64,000 bases of DNA, taken from assembly GCF_014905175.1 (NCBI RefSeq), contig NC_057793.1:16678173-16742172 (forward strand), read 5' to 3'. The position numbers were made by a program, and so were the translations under genes. The stretch is from Aphidius gifuensis. Its lineage: Eukaryota > Arthropoda > Insecta > Hymenoptera > Braconidae. The notes under the pieces are model-generated. The model saw nothing but the letters and a program-made list of their open reading frames with translations. It ran no database searches and was not told where the DNA came from. Positions 11,625 through 23,185 of the stretch are shown in pieces; position 1 is the first letter of the stretch; each line of letters begins with the position of its first letter.

Positions 11625-13592
11625 GGCTTGCGGCCTGCAGCGCCATGTCTCAATCCTTGGGAATCAGAAAACACTGTAAATGAAAAAGTCCTTCTGACAT
11701 AATATTGCGATTCCATCTATTGTGAGCTAAAACAAGTTGCCGCCGTAATGTTTTAGCCGACTAGCGGATCTTTCCAAATTCTGAAGTGTAAGCTTCGTAA
11801 ATGAACTTTTCTTAAGTTGGGCCGAACTCTTAAAAATAGAAATTATTAATTAACGTATATAATTATCATTCATAAATTAGATTAGGACGAATTTAGAGAT
11901 TTCGAATATTGTTGTTTGCATTATATTAAAAATGATAAACATTTTTTTGCCGTTTACTGAATTCTACTAAAAAAAAATTATGTTTCATGTGAGTTGATAA
12001 TATTTACTAAAAATATTATTAGATAAAAGTATAATTTTTTTTTGTTCATATATTTGGAAAATATATGATATTATCACACTAAACTTTTGATTCTCTTAAT
12101 ACGAGTTGGTGATAAAAGCGAATTTTATTCTACAACTTTTTATCATTTTAATAAATATTGATGAAGAATTAAATGCCACTTTATAAACGATAATAAAATA
12201 GAATTCTGAATTTGCATTTCACAACCAAATAGTTATGTGTCCGCAAATATTGTTTCAATAAAATTAATATTCTATTTCTACACCAATTTTCGAAAATAGG
12301 AAGCTGTTATTTTTGTGCACAATCAAAAGTTAATCCGAATAAACAATTCTATAAAAATGCTATGGAACTTTTTAAGCATCGTATAATTGTACCTTAGGCC
12401 TATTGTATTGTTACACCAATTTTATAGCCATACGACACTGAAAATCATCTCTCGCCCTGAGTCGTTAAAGTTTTCAATCTTAAGAATAAACAATAGTCAA
12501 AAGTGAAAATAATATAATCAGATTATTGACCGCTTGTGTGCATGCAACAAATACAAATATGTACAAACGGTTCATTAAACGTTCCAAATAAAGGTTCGTT
12601 TGCCATCACGTATGCACAAAAATACCGTCGGAGGTGAAATTTTAGGCGTAGCTACGATTATTATTATTATTATTATTATTATTATGTTGTTATTATTCGC
12701 CTTATTGTAAATAAAAAATTTAAATAAATTAACAAACATAAATTTTAAAAAAAGTGAATGGTGTCGCCATCTTGTGCCGAGTTAGTACAGGGCCCTATTT
12801 ATCGATTGTTTTATGCTTCAAATTTCTAAATTTCGTTTAAATTACAAATATGAGCATTAAAATTGGTGCTCTATTTGATTTCGACGGTTTCGAAATTTCA
12901 GAAATGGTAATGAAACGGAGAAAATTCTTTGCATATAGGCTAGCTGATATATGATTGAGCAATAAAATAACTTACAGAAGCATTGATCTCAAACGGCGAT
13001 TTCAATATAGAAAGAGAATTAGCAAAATACATAACTTTTTATTCATATATCAATCAAGCTGAAAATAGAAACATGTAGAATGCCATTTGGATTTGATCCA
13101 TTTTTTAGCTATTTGTAATAAAACCGTATTACTTTTATAGAATGACAATTACACGATAGATTAGTACATTTTTGTCTGTATCTATTTCTACATATAAAGG
13201 AATAGACTGAACGACGATGGGCACACAACTTCACCATTTGAAAAAAACGTGATTTTATGTATAAAAAAATATTATTTTTCGTTAAAAATGACTTATATTA
13301 TGATTTTATTATTACAAAAAATTAAAAAAAAAAATGCTATATAGAAATTATAACTCTTTAAACATAATACGATACTTATTTATATATCATCGAAATTACT
13401 GCTCAAATATAATAAATATAAATTGTTTATATGTAATAAGGAAAAGATATTTGTTTAAAGTATAGTCGGACACGTGCCAACTGGATATTTACAACATTAA
13501 TATCCTTACGGACTAAGGAGCTGAAAGAGACTTTATTTTTGGATGTTCACAAACGGTGTAACCGAAACTAGCGCGCTTCAGGGCGCGGCTTG
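11625..13592 (-). mobile_element. hAT-like non-autonomous element, copy 1
   Basis: This is an inverted, diverged copy of the element at 28609-30890. It begins GGCTTGCGGCCTGCAGCGCC. The other end is altered around 13575-13592 (TAGCGCGCTTCAGGGCGCGG instead of the expected terminus). It contains an ATT microsatellite at 12658-12685 and no long open frame. The 8-bp duplication GGCTGCGA expected from its left flank is not cleanly preserved on the right. Confidence 0.65.
12658..12685 (+). repeat. (TTA)n microsatellite
   Basis: About nine TTA units lie inside the hAT-like copy. The matching place in the other copy (29775-29806) is a mixed TAA/CAA array. Confidence 0.85.
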
Positions 13593-14427
13593 TGCGATGT
13601 CACTAAAATAATTTCACTAAAATTTTGAAGTCGTGATCATAGTGATCCCTGATGATTAATACTTCTATGATGAAAGATCTTTCCACAGAGCGAACAGAAT
13701 TTCTAAGCAGAGTTTTGCGGCAAATTCATTAAGAATTCGGCTTTTGCTGTTGAAGGCCACAGGCATTAGTTTAGGGCTTTTTTCCACAGGCGGGCTTGGA
13801 GTTTAGTGCTTTCACGGTGGAAATTACAGTGTAATATACCAGTAAATACAGTGAAATTCACCGAACTTGGTTTTTACATAAAGTATAAACAGCGCCATCT
13901 TACAGCGAAATTCCTTGATTCCACAACAAACCAATTCGACATTTTTGATTTATTTCGTCAAATGGCTGATAAAATATATTTAGGAACATTTGCCATAATT
14001 GTTTTATTGACCTATTGGCAAATGTTGCAAAGAAAGTGAATAAATAAATTTTCAGTCTAATTAATTCGTTAATAATATTTTCTATATAGAATAAATTGGC
14101 CAAAGGCATTAAAATTTCTAAACAAAGCATCTGTTTCTTTAAAATAATTGCCAATAGTTTTTTTAATTAATTATACCAATAATAGATAAGGAAAATATGT
14201 AGCCAAATAAATTAATTTGTAGTCTAGACTAATTCCTCAGCCATTTGCGCTTATTATTTGAATTTATTATAGAAAATATTGCAAAGAAATTAATGTAGAC
14301 TACAAATTAATTAATTTTGTTTAATCCTTCTCTTAGATACATTTACAAAATTTATTATGAATCATTTGACCTGACAAGTAAGCAAAATGACGAGGCTATT
14401 TTATATTTAATTAATTTTTTTCAACTT
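13593..14427. other. Intergenic repeats without a gene
   Basis: GGCCACAGGCATTAGTTTAGGGC near 13775 resembles the ends of the TGTGGCC repeats. From about 14040 there are hairpin words of the AATTAATTTGTAGTCTAGA and GCTAAG type that continue at 15650-17300. The open frames here have no recognisable product. Confidence 0.5.
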
Positions 14428-14851
14428 CCCGGGAAAAAAATTAGACGATCGCCAATGATCGTTGAAGATGTCATATTTGTCCACATCTTTGTCGATCGCC
14501 GTCGATCGCTGTCGATCAAAGTCGAACGCTGTCGATCGCTATCGATCTACAACAATTTACAGAAAAATAGACAAATTATAATAATTATTAGCTTATGCTG
14601 GAGAATTTATCATAATTATAATATACTCAGGAATATTTTTTTTTTTTTATTTAAATTAAGGCCGTAGAATCATGTTTGTCTATTTTTCTGTAAATTGTTG
14701 TACATCGATAGCGATCGATAGCGATCGACAACGATCGACAGCGATCGACAGCAATCGACAACGATCGACAAAAATGTGGACAAATATGACATCTTCAACG
14801 ACCGCTGACGATCGTTTGCGATCATTGGCGATCGTCTAATTTTTTCCCGGG
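14428..14851. mobile_element. TIR element of CGATCG repeats with CCCGGG ends
   Basis: It begins CCCGGGAAAAAAATTAGACG and ends with the complementary TAATTTTTTCCCGGG, flanked by TT on both sides. The arms extend over about 70 bp (through GATGTCATATTTGTCCACAT) and then become iterated GTCGATCGC words (14480-14550, mirrored at 14700-14775). The termini resemble the CCCNGG family in outline (CCC, GG, then an A-run), and I treat it as a possible distant member. Confidence 0.75.
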
Positions 14852-15015
14852 TTCATTAATGGTAGGTTTAAAATACTAAAATTTGAAAAAAAAACAAAAA
14901 AAAATATAATCCATACATTTTTGACTGATGTATTATACTTAAACAACTACTTTAATTCATAATTAAACAAAAAAATTCATATAATATTAATTTGTTCTTC
15001 ACAAATAGAACTTAA

Positions 15016-15507
15016 GGGATTTCGTCGATTTTTTCAAGCGAAGAGTGAGACAACATTTTTCCTCTGTTTTTTGTCTTTTTCGCACTCATAGAAATATTGT
15101 GTTTCTCAAAGTCATCCGCAAGAGGTCTCTAGTGATTTTTCAATAATTCCTCATAAAAATCAATTTTTTCATACTTTAATTATTAATTGTAAAAAAACTA
15201 AGCTCCAAACCTCTTTTATTTTTTTTCCATACGTTTTGTTTTGTCTCATTTTATAACCCGATAGTTTTTTTTTCACGATGTCATATTGTCGATTAGAGAT
15301 ATTGGTATTTTAATGGACTTTTTTTTGACAAAAATCGCATTCTCCATAAGAGCCCATGTTAAAAGTTGTCAACTTTGAAAATTAATAAAAAAATAACGAG
15401 CTTCCAAACAATTACCAAAAAATTACATAAAATGTATTAGTATTTCAAGAATCTACTGTATAAATTTCAAAGCATTCTCATATTCGGGAAAAAATCGACG
15501 AAATCCC
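15016..15507. mobile_element. TTAA-flanked TIR element 1
   Basis: The ends GGGATTTCGTCGATTTTTTC and GAAAAAATCGACGAAATCCC are perfectly paired and bounded by TTAA on both sides (15012-15015, 15508-15511). The right interior matches, inverted, the left interior of the element at 41666-42468. TTAA target sites are typical of piggyBac-type transposons. No transposase is present. Confidence 0.8.
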
Positions 15508-15539
15508 TTAACAAATTTATACGATTGAAATTTGATAAA

Positions 15540-16305
15540 GATCTCATCCAGGCATATGATCATAATTTTTTAAATAAAAAAAAATTATGAACTTATTACA
15601 ACATAATTGGGTTTGAATAAAACATTAAAACCAGCATTTTTTCAAAATTAAAATTATTGTATCAAATGGCTAATGAATTATTTAGACCGTAAATTAATTT
15701 ATTTGGGTTTATCCTTCTCTTAAATACATTTGCCATAATTAATAAATTAAAAAGCTATTTGCAAATGTATCTAAGGAAAAGATGTAGCTAAATAAATTAA
15801 TTATCAATCTTTATTAATTCCTCAGCTATGTTCGCCATAAAACATTGAAATAATTGTGGTAAATGGCTGAGGAAATAACAAAGATATTAATAAAGAATTT
15901 ATTTGGCTACATCTTCTTTTTAAATACATTCGCCAATAACTTTTTCATAAATTAATTATCACAAAAATAGCCAAGGGAAGGATGTAACTAAATAAATTAA
16001 TCAATCGTCTAGATTAATTTCTCTGCAATATTTTCTATAATAAAATAAAATTATCGTGTAAAGTGGCTAAGGAATTAATCTAGACTGTTAATTAATGTAT
16101 TTAGTTACATGCTTTCCAGCTATTTTGCGATAATTGATTTATGAAAAACTAAAATGTTGCTAAAGAGAACATTATATTATAACAGTCGAGATTAATTCCT
16201 CAGCCATTTGACACAATAATTTTATTTTATTATAGAAATATTGCAAAGAAATTAATCTAGACGATTGATTAATTTATTCAGTTACATCTTTTTCTTACAT
16301 ACATT
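15540..16305. repeat. Array of GCTAAG/CTTAGCTAC hairpins, left part
   Basis: Repeated palindromic words (GTAGCTAAATAAATTAATT, CTAGATTAATTCCTCAGCC) form overlapping hairpins. The array is split by the 16306-17102 element and resumes afterwards. Similar words occur inside the elements at 2191, 25992, 46613 and 58022. Confidence 0.6.
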
Positions 16306-17102
16306 TAGTGATGTCGACTGATACGGTATTTGGTATTTTACCGGTATTAAATACGGTAAAATACGGTATTTGGTATCAAATTGAAATACCATACCAATAT
16401 GCCTTTTACCGATTTTTCCATGTAAATACCGTAAAATACGAGTAAAATTTTCGATATGTATTTTTACAACTATATAGGTGAAAATACGGTATTTTCTGTT
16501 TTTGGTACCAGCAAATTTTTTTTTTTTTTTTTTTTTTTCATATAATTTCTAGATTATCAACCGTGGCACTGGTCATTAATAGTGGCCATATTTGATATTT
16601 TGTTTTATTGTCAAATGTCAATAGCTCAGCTGTTTTTATTATATTGCACATTCCACATTGACATTGACATTATTATTTTAAAAGCCGATATAATAACAAA
16701 GAAACTTTTTAAGTGTAATGAAAACTTATTAATATAAATACTTCTTCCAATAATACTAACCTTATTTTTTTAAGGACAAATATTTTTTTTTTTTTATATT
16801 TTAATTTTGCTATATAATTTATTTACTGAATTTATTTATTGAATTTATTTATCATCTATAACTTCGTACGTATTTATTTTTATTTATACAATAAAATCAA
16901 GTTATGTTCATATATTTTTTATTTTTCAATACCATGAGTAACATCTCTATAGTTGTAAATATTGGTATCGAAAATTTCACTGATACCGTATTTTTACATA
17001 CAGATTATTGATACGGTATTGAATGGTAAATTACCGTATCAATACCGTATTTTGTACCGTATTTGGTATCAAAAATAAAATACCAGTATTTGCACATCAC
17101 TA
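16306..17102. mobile_element. hAT-like MITE with 8-bp duplication CATACATT
   Basis: It begins TAGTGATGTCGA and ends TGCACATCACTA. The 8-mer CATACATT flanks it exactly (16298-16305, 17103-17110), which is diagnostic of hAT-type insertion. The subterminal zones are dense ATACGGTATTTGGTA repeats, a layout typical of transposase-binding regions in hAT elements. There is no coding capacity. Confidence 0.85.
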
Positions 17103-17480
17103 CATACATTTGCCATAAATAATTTATCAAAAAACTATTGGCAAATGTTGCTAAGAAAAGTGTAACCAGGTAAATTAATTTTAAGTCTAGATTGATTCCA
17201 CAGCCATTTGACATGATAATTTTAACTTAATATATAAAAAAATGGCTAAGGATTTAATCTATACTGTCAATTAATTTATTTGGTAATTTCTTTGGCTAAA
17301 TTTATAATTTATGAATTAACACGTAAACAACATCCTCTCCATAGACATTTTTCCAATAGGTTTTTACATAAATAAATGAATAAAAAACTATGGAAAAATA
17401 ACTAGGATAGGATGTTGCCACATGTTTATTTATAAAAATTAATTGAGCCAAAGAAATTAACAGAATAACCCTTAGATATT
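17103..17480. repeat. Hairpin array, right part
   Basis: This is the continuation of the array interrupted at 16305; GCCATAAATAATTTATC and related words resume directly after the target duplication. Confidence 0.55.
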
Positions 17481-17487
17481 TGCCCAT

Positions 17488-17690
17488 CCCTGGTAGAAAT
17501 ATTTCTCCAATTTTTTCCAACTTTCTCCGCCTTTTTTTCAACTTTCTCCTCCTTTTTACGGAAATGACCCATGGTTGGAGAAAAGTTGGAAAGAAGTTGG
17601 AAAAAAGTTGGAGTACATTTCAGGTTGGAGAAATGACAGAAAAAAGTTGGAGAAAAGTCGGAAAAAAGTTGGAGACATTTTTTGCCAGTG
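17488..17690. mobile_element. TIR element, CCCNGG family, member 3
   Basis: It begins CCCTGGTAGAAATATTTCTCC at the left and ends GGAGACATTTTTTGCCAGTG, with AT on both sides (17486-17487, 17691-17692). The interior is iterated TTTCTCCAAC / GTTGGAGAAA words in inverted orientation around a GACCCATGG centre. Confidence 0.7.
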
Positions 17691-17722
17691 ATGACGCTAG
17701 TAGGACGAGTGCCTAAAGTCAC

Positions 17723-17953
17723 CCCTGGTGAAAATATTTCTCCGCGATTACTCAATTTCTCCGCATTTATTCAATTTCTCCGCGATTAATCAATTTCTCC
17801 CAAATTGACCCATGTGGAGAAATGAGTGCAGAAAAACATCAAATTTTTTTTCCGAATTTTCTCTGAATCGACTTGGGTGGAAAAACGTTCCGTAATATTT
17901 TTCCGCGATAAAAATACGCGGAGAAACGTGTTTAAAAAAAATTTTTACCACAG
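17723..17953. mobile_element. TIR element, CCCNGG family, member 4
   Basis: It begins CCCTGGTGAAAATATTTCTCC and then has TCAATTTCTCCGC repeats. The other side has CGCGGAGAAACG and ends near TTTTTACCACAG. The right boundary and flanking duplication are uncertain because the terminal bases have changed. Confidence 0.55.
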
Positions 17954-18124
17954 AGAAATTCTTGTTGAACGACAATTAATATTAACAGTTGCATACCGCC
18001 TTCAATAAAAAATATTTTTAAAATTTTAAACAATTTTTTATTATTTTTGATAAGAAAGACGTGAGCTAAAAAATTTTAATTTACAATCTATGTTATCGTT
18101 ATTGAGGTGTAACTTTTTATTTTA

Positions 18125-18400
18125 TTGATACAAGTTGTAGCTTTTTCCTGGGGGGAATATTACTCTGACATGAGATTGATGCCGGAGTAATTTCGTCGGC
18201 ATAAAATTAGTACCGGCAAAATTATTTCGGCATGAGATCAATGAAGGAAACAAAAAGCCAGCATTGATCTCATGCCAGAGTAATTTCTTAAGAAATGGAC
18301 CAAAAACGGAGTAATGCCGGAGATATAATTCCACCAGAATTGCTCTTTTCTTTGAAATAGATAGGAAATAAATGGAAAAAGGATTCATCATTTAAAGCAC
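18125..18400. repeat. Inverted repeat of GATCTCATGCC words
   Basis: ACTCTGACATGAGATTGATG at about 18163 pairs with GCATTGATCTCATGCCAGAG at about 18260. GGAGTAATTTCGTCGGCATA-type words recur between them. No gene is seen. Confidence 0.5.
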
Positions 18401-18785
18401 CATGCATCTGTATATTATATAAACATTTTTTGGAGTAACTTTTTTTTTTTTCTTTTTTTGTCGTTATTCTTCAGGTGAATAATTCCGATGTTAAGCACAA
18501 ATTAATACAAAATAATTCTGATCATTTAGCAACTTTTCCATGTTCCGAGTCAATTTAAAAAAAAATTAACCTGTCCTCCACCTTTCGATAACGTGTAAAT
18601 AAAATAATTGTTGACATTATTAAAACAACTCGAAAGGCTTTTAATGGATTTCGTATCCGTGGGCTGGGCTCGAGCATTCTATTAGACATCGCCAATATTA
18701 TTTATAAAATCATTTTTTCTCTAATTAAAAATTTTCATAGTTTTTTTTTTTTTTTTTTTTTGTTAATAACACCACATGATGACGT

Positions 18786-19160
18786 GGGTGCATTCCTTTA
18801 ATAAAAAATTTTTTTTCGTTTTGCAATTTCGCCCTGTAATACCGGCCAAAATTTTATAGGAAAAAGCTGTTTCTTGTAGTGGCAGTACTGGCACATGACA
18901 TTATTTTTTTTGGCTTCCAATTATTAGATGGATAACTGTTCAATGTTTATATCAAACTGAAATAGATAGAAAATTGACTTGTTGTGATTGTTTGTTATTG
19001 TCACATAGGTCGTACCACACATTATCGTAAACTGTAAAGCCTGGAATATTCCATAGAGAATTTTATCACTTTTGTCGTTGTTTCTGTTTCTAGTTTTTAG
19101 TCAGTATTACAGGGCAAAATTGCAAAACGAAAAAAAATTTTTTATTAAAGGAATGCACCC
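18786..19160. mobile_element. MITE with GGGTGCATTCCTTTAAT ends, copy 1
   Basis: The ends GGGTGCATTCCTTTAATAAA and TTTATTAAAGGAATGCACCC are matched, with paired sequence extending about 60 bp (through CGTTTTGCAATTTCGCCCTG). Other copies are at 19306-19677, 20140-20512 and 47235-47611. None contains an open frame of note. Confidence 0.85.
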
Positions 19161-19305
19161 CATATTTCCTCGATTTTCTTCGATTTAACTCCGATTTCCT
19201 CTGATTTTCAAAAATCGGAGTTATTCGGAAAGAATCGGAGATAAAAGGAAAAAATGATTTTTTGTTTAACTCCGATTTTTCTTTGAAATTTTTATTTCAA
19301 CTTTT
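19161..19305. repeat. CTCCGATTT hairpin between two MITEs
   Basis: CTCCGATTTCCTCTGATTTT is followed by its near complement AAAATCGGAGTTATTCGG. It is a short inverted repeat of unknown class. Confidence 0.5.
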
Positions 19306-19677
19306 TTATTCCTTTAATAAAAAATTTTTTTTCGTTTTGCAATTTTGCCCTGTAATACTGACTAAAAACTAGAAACAGAAACAACGACAAAAGTGATAAA
19401 ATTCTCTATGGAATATTCCAGGCTTTACAGTTTACGATAATGTGTGGTACGACCTATGTGACAATAACAAACAATCACAACAAGTCAATTTTCTATCTAT
19501 TTCAGTTTGATATAAACATTGAACAGTTATCCATCTAATAATTGGAAGCTAAAAAAAATAATGTCATGTGCCAGTACTGCCACTACAAGAAACAGCTTTT
19601 TCCTATAAAATTTTGGCCGGTATTACAGGGCGAAATTGCAAAACGAAAAAAAATTTTTTATTAAAGGAATGCACCCA
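19306..19677. mobile_element. MITE with GGGTGCATTCCTTTAAT ends, copy 2
   Basis: This is an inverted, near-identical copy of 18786-19160. The left end lacks the first GGGTGC bases and the right end GAATGCACCC is intact. Confidence 0.8.
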
Positions 19678-19689
19678 GGGATTTTTGAA

Positions 19690-19815
19690 ATTTTTTTAAA
19701 TTTGATCTGAATCGCCGCCATCTTGGAGATTACGAACCTACTGAGGTTTCGGAACTTAGGGTCGGTTTTCCCTCACCACAACTCACAACTTCATGACGCG
19801 CGGTGATGTTTTTTC
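19690..19815 (+). repeat. Fragments of two TIR elements
   Basis: CGCCGCCATCTTGGAGATTA with GGTTTCGGAAC resembles the ends of 6972-7260. AGGGTCGGTTTTCCCTCACC with CTTCATGACGCGCGG matches the ends of 45021-45516. Both are partial. Confidence 0.5.
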
Positions 19816-19879
19816 CGTAAACAAATGAGAATAATATTACTTGGTCATTTTTCTTCATATCAGGATAGCTATTCTTGAC

Positions 19880-20139
19880 ATGGGATTCTTAACACCTACA
19901 TGGGATAACCTGGAAACGCTCAAAAGCCATATAGTCGTTTGATGGAAACCATTGAAAAAGATACAAATAGAACCTTAAATTAAGGTGAATTTCCACAAAA
20001 TAGATATGCCAGTCGCTCGGAATAACTTGTGGATAATTATGTCGAGAATAGCAATCCAGACCATCGTTTCGAGTACAAGATAAAGACCGCAACAGACTTT
20101 CGATATCTCGAATACTTTTCGAGATATCGGGAAAACAAG
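19880..20139 (+). repeat. Fragment of the ATCTCGAATACTTTTCGAGA palindromic repeat
   Basis: The TTTCGATATCTCGAATACTT region matches the large palindrome at 36857-39103. It is interrupted at 20140 by a MITE and the related sequence resumes at 20513. Confidence 0.55.
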
Positions 20140-20512
20140 GGGTGCATTCCTTTAATAAAAATTTTTTTTTCGTTTTGCAATTTCGCCCTGTAATACCGGC
20201 CAAAATTTTATAGGAAAAAGCTGTTTCTTGTAGTGGCAGTACAGGCACATGACATTATTTTTTTTGGCTTCCAATTATTAGATGGATAACTGTTCAATGT
20301 TAATATCAAACTGAAATAAATGAAAAATTGACTTGTTGTGATTGTTTGTTATTGTCACATAGGTCGTACCACACATTATCGTAAACTGTAAAGTCTGGAA
20401 TATGGCATAGAGAAATTTATCACTTTTGTCGTTGTTTCTGTTTTTAGTTTTTAGTCGGTATTACAGGGCGAAATTGCAAAACGAAAAAAAAATTTTTATT
20501 AAAGGAATGCAA
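20140..20512. mobile_element. MITE with GGGTGCATTCCTTTAAT ends, copy 3
   Basis: Same family and orientation as 18786-19160. The right end has drifted to GGAATGCAATC. Confidence 0.8.
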
Positions 20513-20870
20513 TCAAGATATTGATATTTTTTTTTTTTTTCCTTTTTTTTATAAATAAATGATTTCGAAAAAACTAATTCTTAAGATTGATTCTAATAGT
20601 ATTTTTAATGAGGAATATTATGGATGAAACAGCAATATCGCATCTTTAATAGTTTTCGAGATATTAAGCTATGAAGGTGAAATATATTGAAATTTTCTAC
20701 TAATTTTTTATTAATTTGATACTTTTTAATAATAATATTTTTAAAATAAATATTAACAATGATTTTAGTAGTAATTTTACGGAGAAAACAATGTTGATAA
20801 TGAAAGTTCAATATCTCCAATTGTTTTCAGATTATTAATAATTAAAAATCAAAAATAACGATATATTTAA
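20513..20870 (+). repeat. Continuation of the GAGATATTAAGC palindromic repeat
   Basis: GGATGAAACAGCAATATCGC and TTTCGAGATATTAAGCT match 37875-37935 and, inverted, 38815-38890. Confidence 0.55.
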
Positions 20871-20880
20871 GCGGTGTCTC

Positions 20881-21510
20881 CATGGTAGAAGTACTACAGG
20901 TATGGCAGTAGTCCATGCTTTTTTCGTCGCATTCTGCGCAGCCTTATTTTTTCAACCAATCAACAACGCGCCATCGAGCTGTTTTGCTTTTCTTTCTAAC
21001 ACGCAATCTCTATTATAAGAGCCTCTCTCTCTAACATACTGTTTTGACAACTATTTTTTATCTTGTTGTAAATACTAATAAATACTATGTACACATACTA
21101 TGTACACAAATAAATGTATATGTGGAGCATGTTTATAAAAAATCAAAAAAATAAAAAAACCAAGACAGTTTAACAAATAAATTATAATATTTTCATTATT
21201 GTTGTTTTTTTTATGCCACAAACAATAGAGGTTGTGTTGTATTTATTATACTTGGATTTATTTATTTAATATAAATAATTAGTTTTTATTTTTGATGTAT
21301 GTGAATCATTATAAAATATACCAAATCTAGTTGAATAAATATGATAACTTTTGAAAAATTTAAAAAAAACTTGAAAATTTTCTTAACAAATTTGTATCGC
21401 GCGCGCATAAAGTCTTCCATTTTTGTGGCAAGAAGGCGACCTTTTGATTGGTCGATTCACAGCGGCCAAACCAGGCTGCGCACTGCCATACCTGTAGTAT
21501 TTCTACCATG
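20881..21510. mobile_element. hAT-like element with CATGGTAG ends and 8-bp duplication
   Basis: The ends CATGGTAGAAGTACTACAGG and its partner ending TATTTCTACCATG are inverted. GGTGTCTC flanks both sides exactly (20873-20880, 21511-21518) and restores the host CGGTGTCTCCACGC. A second, inverted copy is at 45522-46278. The 630-bp body has no convincing coding sequence. Confidence 0.85.
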
Positions 21511-21746
21511 GGTGTCTCCACGCTATAGAAATCTCATGCAAGCTGTTCTTGCAGCAAGATCTTGCACGAAAAAATGGAACATAACCCATTGGCTGCGATA
21601 GTCTTGCAAGGCTTTTAAAGGCTGATTTCCACCAAAATTCTAGTAATTATCTGGTGATGAAAGATCTTGCACGAAAAAATGGAAAGCGGTGTCTTTACGC
21701 TATAGAAATGCTTGCGGCGCTTCAAAAACTTTTTGTCAGAGTTCTG

Positions 21747-21908
21747 CACCCGTATTCTCAGGGCAAATTTTATACAATTTAGGGCTTCTTTTTGCCACTG
21801 ATGGCGCTTATAAAATTTTTTTTATATAGATTTTACATATAAAAGCTCCACAAGCGCCACCGGTGGATGAAAAAAGCCCTAAATTGTAATGCCCTGTGAA
21901 TACGGGTG
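21747..21908. mobile_element. CWG-flanked MITE copy
   Basis: CACCCGTATTCTCAGGG at the left and CCTGTGAATACGGGTG at the right, with CTG on both sides (21744-21746, 21909-21911). The interior is of the TTTAGGGCTT / AAGCCCTAAA subtype. Confidence 0.85.
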
Positions 21909-22390
21909 CTGTATGAATCGTATTCTATAACAAGAGAGCTCAATTTTATGCTGCCGAGCTGGGGTTCACATAGATATATATATGTGGCGATCTTAGCCAA
22001 ACCACAGGGTTTGCGGCTTGACCCTCTGCGATTTCACTCATTGTTTGATATGTTGTAGATTTTGGCCTTTTTTTTTTTTTTCTTCAATTTTTGAGGGCGC
22101 CACCATCGAATTTCAAGATATCTCAAAAAGCCCCTATTTTTTTTTGCTGAATTTTTTATCACATACTCGAGGACGCAAAACAAGTATTTTAAGCCCTTCA
22201 ATAGAATGGGCACTCGATGGGAAGTATTTTTTTTCGATTTTTGAAAAAAAAAATTTTTTTTTTTCAAAATTGTATTTTTTTTTTACATCATTTTGGTTGT
22301 AAAAAAAAAAAAAAAAAACGGAATTTACTCTTATGAAATTTTCAATTTCTCTTTAGTTTTTCAGAAAAACCGCTATCCCATAAATAAGCT

Positions 22391-22886
22391 GTGCGCATTC
22401 ATTACGGTGCAGACAATCTCACAAGGTGCTTTCTTTCGTGTATTTATTTTTTTTCCTGTTTATTTTCACGCATGCGCAATCGAATGCGTAGTCAGCAAAA
22501 AGTCAGATTGCAACAGCGTAGGACATGAGGGGCTGGATCAGCCATGTTTCAATTTTTGTTTTTCAAGAATTTTTTGTTTGACGCCACTGTTCTGTCATCA
22601 AGTTTGCATGACAGGCGCATGTGCATGATCATGCGCATTAAAGTGTAAAAAAATAGATACACAAAAGAAAGCACCTTCTGTCACAGTCATACTGCTCGAC
22701 AAAAATCTTTTGCGCATGTCCGAATTATTATTCGAGTAGGAGCTTGGAAACATTCGGCAAAGCACATAAATTCATTGTGTATACGTGTGAACCGAACGGA
22801 TTATTTGGACATGCGCAAAAAATTTTTGTCGAGGCGTATGACTGCGACAGAGAAATTGTCTGCACCGTAATGAATGCGCACAAAAT
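22391..22886. repeat. Inverted repeat CATTACGGTGCAGACAATCTC, copy 1
   Basis: CATTCATTACGGTGCAGACA at the left pairs with TGTCTGCACCGTAATGAATG at the right. TCATACTGCTCGACAAAAAT and the TGCGCATGTCCGAAT region are mirrored further in. The left arm is broken by a 241-bp insert at 22435-22675; the unbroken copy at 24005-24240 shows the original order. Confidence 0.65.
22435..22675. mobile_element. MITE with GGTGCTTTCTTTCGTG ends
   Basis: The ends GGTGCTTTCTTTCGTGTATT and ACACAAAAGAAAGCACC are inverted. It is absent from the paralogous repeat at 24005, which shows it is an insertion. It is related to 7373-7573, but the flanking bases do not repeat cleanly. Confidence 0.6.
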
Positions 22887-22982
22887 CATACCCTATGCGC
22901 AATATATTAGTATTAAATATATGTGAAAATGAGCTCTCTTGTCATAGAATACATTTCATACATAACTCTGACAAAAAGTTTT

Positions 22983-23039
22983 TGAAGCGCCGCCATCGGA
23001 AAAAAAAGCCCTAATGAGAACATCCTCTGAATACGGGTG
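22983..23039. mobile_element. CWG-flanked MITE, right half only
   Basis: GCCGCCATCGG, GCCCTAATGAGAACATCCTC and TGAATACGGGTG are the right arm of the family. The left arm is missing. Confidence 0.65.
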
Positions 23040-23185
23040 CAGCAAGATCTTTCATGACTAGATAATTACTAGGATTTTGGTGAAAATAAGCCTTTAAAAG
23101 CCTTGCAAGACTATCGCAGCCAATGGGACATGTTCCATTGTTTCGTGCAAGATCTTGCAAGCATTTTGATAGCGTGGAGATACCG

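Larger units (their letters stand above)
20871..23185. mobile_element. Composite TIR element with GCGGT[G/A]TCTCC ends
   Basis: The left arm GCGGTGTCTC...CACGCTATAGAAAT is mirrored by ATAGCGTGGAGATACCG at the right. Further matched arms are CTTGCACGAAAAAATGG, AAAGCCTTGCAAGACTATCG and GCGCTTCAAAAACTTTTTGT (about 21715, mirrored at about 22965). At least four later insertions lie inside: 20881-21510, 21747-21908, an inverted-repeat unit at 22391-22886, and a MITE piece ending at 23039. Confidence 0.6.

Noticed and set aside
17426..17755. 109-codon minus-strand and 78-codon plus-strand frames
   Set aside because: They are read through the TTTCTCCAAC repeats of the CCCNGG elements; their composition is repeat-driven.
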